From Ciona savignyi (lineage: Eukaryota; Chordata; Ascidiacea; Phlebobranchia; Cionidae), in NCBI GenBank assembly GCA_000149265.1, contig CH002044.1, forward strand, positions 1,769,576 to 1,833,575: a stretch of DNA of 64,000 bases, written 5' to 3'. Below are positions 48,707 through 58,727 of this stretch, piece by piece. The notes beneath the pieces are model-generated. The model saw only the letters and a program-made list of their open reading frames with translations, had not been told where the DNA came from and searched no databases. The stretch's first letter is position 1. Every line of letters starts with the position of its first letter. The position numbers were made by a program, and so were the translations under genes.

Positions 48707-49026
48707 TCACTATGTTTAAAATCATAATCAGAAAAATTTAAAATTGTTGGAACTGTATTTTTCACGAAGTGGTTTGTTTTCATCATCTTGGCTACTCCAT
48801 TGGAGTCAAATACAATTTTACTATGATAATCCTTGTCACAAATATGTGCACTACACACTGCGGTTCTTTTTCCAGGTAGTTTAGAACGCTTGCATTGTTG
48901 TATCCGTTGCTTCAACCGTTTTTTGTCGTTGTGAGGAAATCGATGGAAGAGCACAGGTGGATTGGAATTTCGTGTGCTGTAATAGGAATTTGTACATCCT
49001 GGAGCAAAACAATATACTCCAATCAC
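48643..49026 (-). CDS. THAP-domain ORF of the Kolobok-like element
   Basis: 127 residues with the THAP C2CH pattern: CFAPGC (C-x4-C), then VCSAHICDKDY (C-x2-H), the FHRFP motif and a NTVPTIL block matching the AVPTIF position. THAP domains are zinc-dependent DNA binders found in P and Kolobok transposases. The invariant tryptophan is not obvious. No in-frame ATG precedes the domain: the frame opens at a GTG, and an ATG starting MPKVKPLRRKK sits just upstream in another frame, so the original start is probably lost or spliced. No transposase domain follows. Confidence 0.8.
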   Translation of the reverse strand: MIGVYCFAPGCTNSYYSTRNSNPPVLFHRFPHNDKKRLKQRIQQCKRSKLPGKRTAVCSAHICDKDYHSKIVFDSNGVAKMMKTNHFVKNTVPTILNFSDYDFKHSDQPSTSSATSRTSLSKQIIEK

Positions 49027-50072
49027 TCTTTCTTCCTTCTCAGTGGCTTAACTTTAGGCATTTTACAATATCTAATAAAAAGAACTAAATTAGAAATGTG
49101 GTATATTCTTATTAACTTATTTGGGTAGTTAAGTAAAGATCTATTATATATATTCTCCACTTACTTATCTGAGTGCTTGCTGTGTACTTATTGTCAGACT
49201 ACACATCAGCTACTCAACTGTGGATTAACTGGTTTTTGCAATAAGTGGTATACTCAACCAGTAGGCTAATGCTCAGTTTCAATAACAGCAGACATTAAAT
49301 GCACCACATACACAACAGCAAAACGTTATACAAACAGCCAAGGTAAACCATGAAAGAAATAGGCTTTTCCCACCACATAGTCTAGCCTTTGCCTAATTGC
49401 TGGTTTATTTCTATAAATTGCTGGCAGTTACAGTTTAATACATTATGTTATAGTTTTCTTGTTCTGTTTTCACTTTTATTATTTATGATATAAATTGCTA
49501 AGACTTATTATTCTAAAGTCATTTAAATACGAGACCTGTATACCTCAGCATTCAGCTTAGGTCCAGGACCGTGCAGGCCTTAATGACCGCTTTAAAGTAA
49601 GCTGTCACCATGTACATTGGTTCAGTAAGACTATATGACAAGTGTTATGCTAAGTCTCCATAATAAAAACGAAAATACAACGCTCCTGCAGGCGCTTCTG
49701 TTACTAATTCACCTCTAAACTGACACATGATTGTATACAATGCATATAGGCACGAAATCTCAACAACGTCAGTGACGTAATACGGGAAATCCCCTAACAT
49801 AAAATGAAATACAGTATTTGCTCATAACTCTTTAACCAAAAAATATTGGAAGAAACTGATTTGATTTTTGAAATCAGCGTATTTGTTTCCATTTATTAAG
49901 ATATTCTTAAAATTGACTTCAGTTCCCCTTTAAATGTTTTATTGGTTGCTTATTTAAACGGATTGGTTGCTTATTAAATCGGATCTGTTACATGTGTAAT
50001 TGCCTTCATAAATATTTGTGGCACAGTCACGTGTGGTTTTGTGGGGGCATTTACTCACGAAAGCGCCCTATA

Positions 50073-50533
50073 GATGGCGTATAACCAATTAAGACCTCTA
50101 TGAAACGGCAGGATGTGACGAGTGGTACCCTCCATGAGTCATTGTTTTTAAACGAGTGTTTTGCTGAGTAACAATGGTGGTGATTCCCCAATGTTTGTTT
50201 GGTTGAAAGCAGCATGTGCTAGGCTGCGCGCCGGTGTTCTCGTTTAGCTGTAAAGTTTTGTAATCGTGGAGCAGTGCTTTGTAAAATAAAGGTGTTGATT
50301 GTGCATCTGCTAGCTGTTTGTTGGAAAAAAAGTTGCCGATGTACGAGGGGGTATGGGCTCAAAATTTTTAAACAAAATTTTGTAGGGTTTTGAGTTTAGG
50401 TTGCAGATCCAAGCTTCAATTTTAAATTGTGAAAAAATCTAAGACTTCCTATGTCAGGATTTTGAGTGACAGTCGTTTTTGTGAGGTCAGTTTGCATTGG
50501 AGAGATAGGGAGAATAATTGGTTGAACGCCTCC
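50073..50533. mobile_element. 460-bp non-coding MITE, copy 2
   Basis: Nearly identical to 23715-24174, with the same inverted ends. It is inserted into the unit D copy of the hydrophobic ORF, whose empty site is 'gcgtcctatacacacc' at about 24746. Flanks TATA and TAAA. Confidence 0.8.
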
Positions 50534-50718
50534 TAAACACACCGCATACCTTAAAGGTCAACTAACTTACTTAAACAAGATAATAAACAATACGTTACAT
50601 ATGAAGTGTTGAACCCAAGAGCATTAAACAGAAGCAGTCTTTCAATGGCTACTATAAAGTAGGGGTCCTTTGAGTTGAAATTTAACATTTGCTAATTGCA
50701 CGCCTCAACCAGTAGGAA

Positions 50719-50821
50719 GATAGGATAGGATGTTCATGTTTATCCCGTGAATGGAAAAACCAGGGGGGTTAACACATTCTGAATCTTAAACCTTTCGGTT
50801 GAAAAGACCAACTGGTCGGAC
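50719..50821 (-). mobile_element. Internally deleted SINE, unit D copy
   Basis: Paralog of 24941-25041 and 40937-41039. Confidence 0.8.
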
Positions 50822-51734
50822 ATTATACTTGGGGAATGTGCTAGCTAGATGTTGTCGGATTAATTGGACAATTCCAAATTTAAATATTTTCGAACAATCA
50901 ACAAGACATATAAACAAATTTGCATTTTAATATGGAACTAAATAGCAAAATACAAGAAGAGATTTTAGGAAGAAAGTTTTTCCCAAATAACCCAATTTTA
51001 GCATCATTGAAGTGCAAAGACAAAATTTAATCAATAAAAAAATATTTAAAATAAAAAAGGTTAACCAGGTCTAAGATTCAATGTTTTAAAGCAAGTAATG
51101 TTGTCTGTAAACACTAAACCGAGTCTTAAAAACCTTGCAACACCTTTTAATTGGTAGTGAGATTTATTTTGTACAAAAATTACAAACTTAATAAATAATA
51201 TATACTTACTCAGTGTAATGCATAGGACTAGCGTTTTTACTGGAAATTATAATTACACACTACAAAGAACATTATAAAAGGTATATAACAGATTCACAAA
51301 AGAAGTAAAGAACTACAGAGCTGTAAATCTTTGCCCAAACAGGACTTTAAGACTGCCGATATAATATCAAATAATGGTACTAAAATACGGTAAAAAAGTG
51401 CTACTGGTGCCATATCCATATCTTGAATCTTGAATTTTAAATTTATTACATTACAAAAAAATAAATAAATGAAAATTAAATTATAAAGTCAGATTGTAAT
51501 TTGTATTAATTGAGTTTCAAACCACAAAAACAATTAAATTAGGCCCTTTTTTGAAGTCATTAGTGCGATTGTATTAAAATTCTATGGATTCTTTTATACA
51601 ATAATTTTTGTCTAATTTTGCCTAATTGTTATCACATAACATGTATGATGCAACCCACTTTTAAGAATGCAGTGCATTTCCCAAGTTAAATTTATCATTA
51701 ACAATCTATTTAATCAATCTGAAAAAATAATAAT

Positions 51735-52160
51735 TTAAGTAAAAGATTCTAAATGTCTTGCTATATGTTCGTTATTACCATCTACAGAACGCACTAGATC
51801 AATAAGATCTTGAACTTGTTTTGCATTGTTATCCTTTCTTTTCCAAATTTTGAGCAACTCGGTACAAGCTTTCATACGATCTTTAATATGTTTTACCTCA
51901 TTTTTCTCCATATGATTTAAACCTGCATTAACCATCATACCTTCCAACAATCTTCTTGATACTTGTGAAGCCACAATATTAATGTGAAGGTCACTTAATG
52001 GTCGCTCAATTGTTGGTCTCTGCACAGAAAAGTTGTTTTGTTCATTGGTTTGGATACTAGTAGCACGATCACCCTCTGGAACATCCATAGCTTGGCATGT
52101 AGAACTTGTTATAACATCACCCATTGCTTGCATAATGTATCCATTATTTTGATTGGCCAT
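51735..52160 (-). CDS. Death-domain (death-fold) protein, copy 2
   Basis: 141 residues, same length and frame as the ORF at 25892-26317. The N-terminal region differs at several positions (ATDVPEGDLATSS becomes AMDVPEGDRATSI). The C-terminal death-fold half differs at only a few (KN for EN, IKD for IND, H for Q near IARHLESF). The helix block TELLKIWKRKDNNAKQVQDL is identical. It lies between NXPE D and caspase D, on the same strand as the caspase. Adaptor function is inferred from the domain only. Confidence 0.7.
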   Translation of the reverse strand: MANQNNGYIMQAMGDVITSSTCQAMDVPEGDRATSIQTNEQNNFSVQRPTIERPLSDLHINIVASQVSRRLLEGMMVNAGLNHMEKNEVKHIKDRMKACTELLKIWKRKDNNAKQVQDLIDLVRSVDGNNEHIARHLESFT

Positions 52161-52549
52161 CTTGTCAGCATATATGTTTGTATATAGAAGCAAAATGGGG
52201 AAGACTTTTTAAATTAGCCTAATGTTTAAGTAAATTATAATTGGCTTCTATTTAAATTCTTCTAGTCAAGGTTAAAATAAAAATTACTAATTTAAAGTAG
52301 AGTGTTAGGCAAAAATACAAACATTAATAAAGTTAAATTGTTTTAGGTTTTGGAAAATAAAGAAGTAACAGACCAATAAACAATAGTTTAATCAACCACC
52401 ATCAATTTGCTGTAGAGTGTCTACAGTATCTTAATCTGAATGGTATGAAAAAACATACTAAATAGGTGTCAAATTGGATTCTTGACTACAATTTTGCATT
52501 GTTGTGTAGCCTACCTGAATAAGGTAACACACATTCAAATAAAGTTGCA

Positions 52550-52903
52550 TTAATATGTTAGGTTTAAACTTATAAAGCGCTTGCTACAGTATAGTAGCAA
52601 TAAAGTTAACAAGAGTTGTATTAGAAGGATGAAACAGCTGCATGCAACTCCGGATACTCCTGTCTTAGTCATAACCAACAAACAGCTATAGCTTTGGTAC
52701 TGGTAACCGGTGTTGGTACAACAGGCCGCAAATATTATAATTGGAAATGACAATACAATTTTTATTTTTGTTTCTTTCGCTGCAGTCACACTTTTCTCAT
52801 CAACAATTACACAATTTTGGCTAATTAAATTAACAAATACAAAGGACTTTCCAAAAATTAAGCAAAAGTAATATTTTCGAAATTGAATAGGGATTAATAA
52901 CAA
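52550..52903 (-). CDS. Possible small membrane-protein ORF, copy 2
   Basis: Same frame as 26707-26946 with a longer open upstream part. The hydrophobic helix is retained with I-to-T and H-to-R changes. Coding status is unproven. Confidence 0.22.
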   Translation of the reverse strand: MLLIPIQFRKYYFCLIFGKSFVFVNLISQNCVIVDEKSVTAAKETKIKIVLSFPIIIFAACCTNTGYQYQSYSCLLVMTKTGVSGVACSCFILLIQLLLTLLLLYCSKRFISLNLTY

Positions 52904-53734
52904 GGTCGGGCATTTTTAATAATAAATTCAGGCCTTCTAAATCAATAATTGTAAAAATCACAAATCAGGCTATTTCAGTACACAATTTAATATGAGTCAG
53001 TCAGCAAATCTTGACCTGAAAAATAACTGGCAACTCATGGCCTTTGTTCAGTAACTTGCCAATTGTTTAGTAATCTAAGATACCGGTACTAAAACTGTAT
53101 GATATTTATAAATTTAAGTTGTATATTTAAACATTTGTGCTGTGCTCAAAATTAGATCACAAGACCAGGGATTGTTACGAACGCTTGGCGTAGTAAACTA
53201 CCTAATTTGAATACTAGAGAGTGTCAATCACGTGATATCCACTACTATTTTTAAAACCCCTGTTGAGTGTACGATATATTTTTCTGCATGCAGATACGAC
53301 CGAGTTCCTTGGCTATCTCATCACCTTTGGTATATTTAAATAATGTGTATAACCTGCAAGCAGAAACTAATAGGTTCCCGAGTTACTAATCCAAAATTAA
53401 TATCCGCACGTTTTCCAAATAAAGTATTCACGTTGGTATACTTAAAAAACGTAATGGGGGATTTCCCGGAAAACGATTCATGGTGGGTATAGATGGGGTA
53501 TTCGAATCTCTTTTGTTCGACTTGAAATTCACTATTGATTTGTTTGGGTGTTGAGACTTACGAATTTCATTTTTAACAGTTTCCTTTAGATAGTTTATTT
53601 TTTTACTTTACAATTGAAAGTGAATATAATCCTCACAAAAATATCGGTCCGAAATATCGTCTGTTATAGAATTACCTGTTCCGAACATTAGCAAAACAGC
53701 TAAAATGCTTATATTCGTGGGTCTCTCGGGAATT

Positions 53735-54052
53735 GTCCGCCCCGATGGTCTAGCGGTTAAGTGCGTCGCCTTTCAATCGAAAGGTTGCAGGTGCGAAACT
53801 GGTCGCTAGCTAGTCGGTTGTGTCCTTGGGCAAGGCACTTTACGGACATTGCCTGAACCCAGCGGATTAATGGGTTCTACCAAATTGAAGGAACGTGTCT
53901 ATCATATACAACACACTGCAATAGCTCCGGTAACCCGACGATGGGCGCGAGGTGATCTGACGATTGCCCGTGTGATAACCCCTGGGGTTTTCCCATTCAC
54001 GGGGATAAACATGAATATCCTATCCTATCCTATCCTATCCTATCCTATCCTA
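53735..54052 (+). mobile_element. Full-length tRNA-derived SINE with long (TATCC)n tail
   Basis: The best preserved copy in the window. Head GTCCGCCCCGATGGTCTAGC with A box, a B-box-like 'ggttgcaggtgcgaaac', a body of about 180 bp, and a tail of about six TATCC repeats. It lies directly upstream of another SINE and has no counterpart before the paralogous SINE at 27882. Confidence 0.92.
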
Positions 54053-54054
54053 AT

Positions 54055-54335
54055 GTCCGACCGGTTAGTCTGGTGCTGGTTTGGTGCGACGCCAAAAGGA
54101 TGCATGTCCGAAACTGGTCGCTAACTAGTCGGTTGTGGGCAAGGCACTTAACGAACATTGCCTGAACTCAGCAGGTGAACGGGTTCTACCACATTGAAGG
54201 AATGTCTCAATTTAAATACAACACAATGCAATAGCTCCGGTAACCCGAGGTGGGCGCGAAGTGATTTGACAACCTACCCGTGTGTTAACCCCCTTGGGTT
54301 TTCCATTCACGGGGATAAACATGAATATTCTATCT
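54055..54335 (+). mobile_element. tRNA-derived SINE, variant subfamily, uninterrupted paralog of 27882-28464
   Basis: Variant head GTCCGACCGGTTAGTCTGG and tail 'ctatcttatcctatg'. A partial repeat of its 3' end (54361-54419, 'ttggtttttccattcacggg' to the tail) follows immediately, probably a local slippage duplication. Confidence 0.88.
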
Positions 54336-55169
54336 TATCCTATGCTAATTTCAATGGCGCAATGCCCCTTGGTTTTTCCATTCACGGGATAAACATGAAT
54401 ATCCTATCTTATCCTATGGTAATTTCACTGGCGTAATTCACCCAGAATTTGACACTGTAGATTCAAACCAGCTAACACCACCACAAGATTTAGCGCTATT
54501 TTTCTTCCTTATTATATAAAGCGCAAATGTGACTAATCACTAGTTCCCGTTTAATTTAATAAATTGGGATTTTCCGAAAAAGAGTGAAACATAGGAGTGG
54601 GGTAAACGCATATTTTTAGTTTGTATTAACATTTTGTATAAATTTATTTTAGTTTTGTATTTCCACCTCATTATAGCCTACGCTTAATAAGATTATATTT
54701 ATGATTGGTTATGCATATTTCATAGATAATTAAAATTATATTTTCCTTTTTTCTTATTCGTTTGTACATCTATAATAAGAAACTTTTAGTAGGAAACTGG
54801 AGTTTAAGTTGGCAGCTGTTGGCCATAGTATAAATAATAATATTTATGACGCAGTTTATGGTTACGTCGAGGCCTCATTCTTCCGCAGGGCGTACTTAAA
54901 CCTCTGACTCTGAGAACTACACCAGTAAATAGTTTATTTAAAGCTTTATATACATATGAAAGAATAGTTCAATCGAGTTGAAACTTATAAAATGTCAGTA
55001 AATATGAATTATATGTGCAGCGATCAACGTGAAATATATTACAGGGTAATAAGAACATTTTCAGTAAGAGTCAAATTGTTTTCATTGCATCATATTCACT
55101 TAAAAATTATATATATTGTCGGATTGAACATCAATATTTAGTGGATTTCGTTTAAATCTTAATTCTCCA

Positions 55170-58100
55170 TTACGTTTTACTTTTAGGGAAGTACAGTTCT
55201 TTAGTCAGCTGACTTGTAAACGACGGTATTTGCTTCTTGTTGTTCATATTTTTATCACCACAATTCGAGGCATAGTTGTAAGCCACCATACAGTTCACCC
55301 TTGTCAATATCTGAATGTTAAGCAGAAATATAAGTGAATTAACCATCCAAATACAGTTGCTTGGCAGTCAGTCGTGTTTTCGTTTTCTAAACTCGGCGAA
55401 CCGTTCATCATAATATTAATTGAGAAAATTAAAGAGTTTTTTTGGGGGGATTAGGCAATGGTGTACCATTGAATTTATCCATGAGATTTAAACAACTCTA
55501 TAATTCATACCCTTTTTGCACTAGTGAAATTGAAACCTAACCAATTAAAAAGAAATTGGTACATTCGATGAGAATGACATTTCAGCCACACAATCCCCTT
55601 TTTTACCAGGTTAAGTTTTAAACCTATAATCGGCTCGTCAATATAGAATTGTTTTTAAAGTATCAGTTGCGTTAACCGTTCGGCACAACCGTTACTAAAA
55701 ATATTTATGTTTTACCACAGTGTTTTAAAGAGGTATTGTTTTAATAATTGTGAGGTTCACTGTCTGCTAGAGTAAATCTAGCCCGGTATATAGGCCTACA
55801 TATTATCAGTCGGAAAGTAAGTGGATACTACGAAACAGAAATGCTGAGATTTTTTTATACTTCAATATGAAAGTTCTACCTTGAAAATTTCCCATTCCGA
55901 ACCATATGTTTCAAGCACGGAGCATAACGACTGAATGAAGATGGCGCCCATATCTGGATTTCTCCATGCGTAGTACTCTAGTAGATGTATAGTATCATAT
56001 TGTAACAGTAATTGCGGCAATAAAACCGTGTTGTTAATGAGCACGATTATTTTGGGAAGCAATAATATTTAATTGTTTTAAAATACAAAACTATGACGGT
56101 TTCGTCCGGAAATTTGCCCTGCTACAACTGCCGCATTACTAAAATCTCTAAAACTTTTATGTTCTTAGGAGATAGGATGTTCATGTCTATACCCGTGAAT
56201 GGGAAAACCAAGGGAGTTATCACACGGGCTCGTCAGATCATCTCGCGCCCGTCGTTGAGTTATCGGTCTGAGCTATACAGTGCGTTGTATAATTGAAACA
56301 TTCCTTCAATTTGGTAGAACCCATTATTCCGCTGCATATCATTTTGCCTATTACGGTATTACTAATTTCCTTTGGAGAGGATTGAAAGTCACCTGGTGCC
56401 GTTGCTTGAGCAACCAAAAAATCAGCTTGTACTGGAATGGTGTAAGTTTTAGGAAGCTCTTTCTTTGGTATTTTATCGATCCTACCAGGTCCTATACCTT
56501 TTAGCAACATTCGTTTACCGGAATCCAACTTTTCACCGCGACAAGCCTATTAAATGGGACAGAACAATATTATCAGATTAAAGAATTGAACCCCTTCTGC
56601 GTTATTGAAGCACGAGATTTCGCTAAAGGTGTGACGTCAAGAGTACATTACGCTAAAAAATATGTTTTTAGTTTGTGGGGATGATGGCTAATGCATGTAG
56701 CGATATAAATTTATGTGAGTTAAAACTCGTTTGGGTTAAATTGTAACCATTGTACAATAAATCGGAAACTGTGTAACCGTTGCTCATAAGCTAAGAAGTT
56801 GTTGTTGCTCCAATTTGATGAAAATTTGCGTAGTCTGCAGGTTTAAGTTACCTGAATGAAAAACAGCTTTGGTTTTCCGGCAAGGGATTCACATGAATTC
56901 GCTTTGAATGGCTCGGTGAAGTCTTTCAGATTCATTTCGTCGTCATACGAATACAACTCATCATTCTGTCCTCCATGTGTTAAGATGACACAAACGAAGC
57001 AATCGTTCTCTCTGTGGTCCATGTCCGCGTCTACGTTGGTTTCGAGTAAAAGCCAATTCGGTTTTAATTTGCATAAGATAAGACACTCATGTTTATCTTG
57101 GGCACAGACAGATTGTCGGGTGCAAACAGATTGGTTATCAGAGCTTTTAAATTTGTTAGAGACATGTCTACACTTTTTGTCCAGCTTATGAAACTACTGG
57201 TTTCATGCAATTTCTGTTGTAAAAGGACAAAAACGAACAACCAATTGCTGGTTTCGATCTTAACACCTTTATACTTAATTCAAGAAACTCGCCCTCTCTG
57301 TATCAACTCAAAATTAATTTATGTCTTGTTAAATAATGTATATTGGTTTACATGGCACTTCTGATCAAAAGTGGTCTTTGTTGATTTAATTTCTGCTAAT
57401 ATTTGATTTAATTGTTTCGTGTCGCATTCTAATGAGGGTCATTTATGATTGTGATCATTACATCACAATAACGAGCGTTGCTATGTGTGTTCGGAATAAC
57501 AATGCGTTAGTGATTGCATGAAAGTTTGCCTTATTTTTTAATTTAAGCAAGTGTTATATGAAAAGTGTAAATTATGCGGCTGTAATGGATAAAGCTATTT
57601 TTAACTATATTCGCAATACGCATTTATAAGTATCACAGCTAAGTAATATCGCGATTATTGATATATCGTTGCAGACTTTCAGTGTTAGTTATAAGCAGTG
57701 ATGGGATTCAAGAGGTTCGCATGGGTTCGGTCGAACCCGTTCTTGTAACGTCGGGATAATCACCGATCCGATTCTTGCATTTTTACAGACATCGGACCGT
57801 TTAAGGAACCTATTTTTAGTAAGTACCATACAAAAGAGAACATGTTTTTAAAATATTAATTCCCATCACTGGTTATAAGTGACGTGGGAAAAAAATTGAC
57901 AAGTAAAAAAATTACTGACACTCCCAAATCTTGTGTTTCATGTGTTTTCTGATAAGGTTATTATGCAGTTCCACTTCGAAACCCAATGATCGAGCGACTC
58001 TGTCAAGTGCAGTGACATCAACGTCAGTTCCAAGTCTGACTTCGAGATTTTGATATTTCTCAAAATTCTGTAAAACTTTGTTTTATCATATCTTTAAATA

Positions 58101-58727
58101 TTTTAAGCTAGTTCTAAAAATTACATTATATTTTTTTACAACTGTAATGCGCCTTTATTTAGATGTACTGTGTAGTTTAGTAAACGCAACCGACAAACTA
58201 TAAGCCGGTTTCAAAATTACAACATTCATTTTTTATGCACCACTAGCCTAAGCGATTCTGTTGTTACAAATTGTTACCATTTGATTAAAAATGACGAATT
58301 TCCCGCGCTTTTTGTGATCCATCTTGTATTTGAAGTCGAAATCATCTGGGAACTGGGACAACCCTGAGCGGTAAGTATTATGAGATCGTTAAAATAATCA
58401 TTCAATTTATAAATTAAATTTTCTTAATACAATTGAATTTTGATTTCCCCGAAAAGTGTGAATATAAGCACTCGTATCTCTGTGGTTCGTATCTGAACAA
58501 TCCAGCGATAAATTTGGAATGCTTGTCATATTTTTTTCCTCACCTAACGGCGATGAAGGCTGCGAGACAGCATTAAGAGACGCTTCAAGTGGTAACTTTA
58601 AGACGCTCGCATCCGAATCCACATTGTCAGGACTCTTTTGGGTGGTTTTGATAATTGTATCGACAGCTTTCGAAAAGAATGATGCTTCGTTGCGCTCCTT
58701 CTTTATACTTTGGTCACTACCCGACAT
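55170..58727 (-). CDS. Executioner caspase (caspase-3/7-like), complete copy
   Basis: Seven exons: 58431-58727 (prodomain, starts MSGSDQSIKK), 58278-58352 (acceptor could be 58363), 57920-58067, 56852-57030, 56393-56546, 55880-55977 and 55170-55310 (stop). They give about 363 residues. The prodomain of about 100 residues is polar, Ser/Asp-rich and has no CARD or DED, as in effector caspases. p20 has YKMDHKKRGKFVIFNQM, GTDVD, the catalytic His in LTHGGEND and the pentapeptide QACRG. p10 has YYAWRNPDMGAIFIQSLC and ends LTKELYFPKSKT. All junctions are in phase if the exon 3 donor is T/GTCAGT; the neighbouring CA/GTAATT donor would break the frame. Activation by initiator caspases is expected from the family. 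Confidence 0.92.
56168..56335 (-). mobile_element. Truncated SINE in caspase D intron
   Basis: Paralog of 30974-31145: tail-proximal part only, ending 'ttattccgctg'. Confidence 0.78.
57696..57871. mobile_element. hAT-type MITE in caspase D intron
   Basis: Paralog of 32477-32651 with the same ends and the GTTATAAG duplication. Present in both blocks, so older than the duplication. Confidence 0.92.

Larger units (their letters stand above)
47586..49929. mobile_element. Kolobok-like DNA transposon (TTAA target) with 580-bp inverted repeats
   Basis: The element starts AGGGGAACTGAAGTCAATTT and ends with its inverse. TTAA flanks it (47582-47585 and 49930-49933), and the empty site 'tttacttaactgtttt' exists at about 24580 and 40582. 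Inverted repeats of about 580 bp (47586-48166; 49348-49929) are well matched, so insertion is recent. It carries a THAP-domain ORF (minus) and a cysteine-rich ORF (plus). TTAA plus THAP fits the Kolobok superfamily. No DDE transposase core was seen, so it is probably non-autonomous or decayed. Confidence 0.85.
41348..58500. repeat. Segmental duplication, unit D (NXPE D + death-domain ORF + caspase D)
   Basis: Paralog of 19640-33336. Compared with unit A it gained a hAT-like element (41490-42883), a hAT MITE (43314-43666) and a Kolobok-like element (47586-49929). It lacks the SINE-in-SINE and the 28813-29688 stretch, and it retains the full caspase 5' exon. Confidence 0.9.

Noticed and set aside
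48895-49128. Plus-strand ORF starting MLYPLLQPFFVVV inside the Kolobok-like element
   Set aside because: Antisense of the THAP domain; the hydrophobicity is an artefact of the opposite strand.
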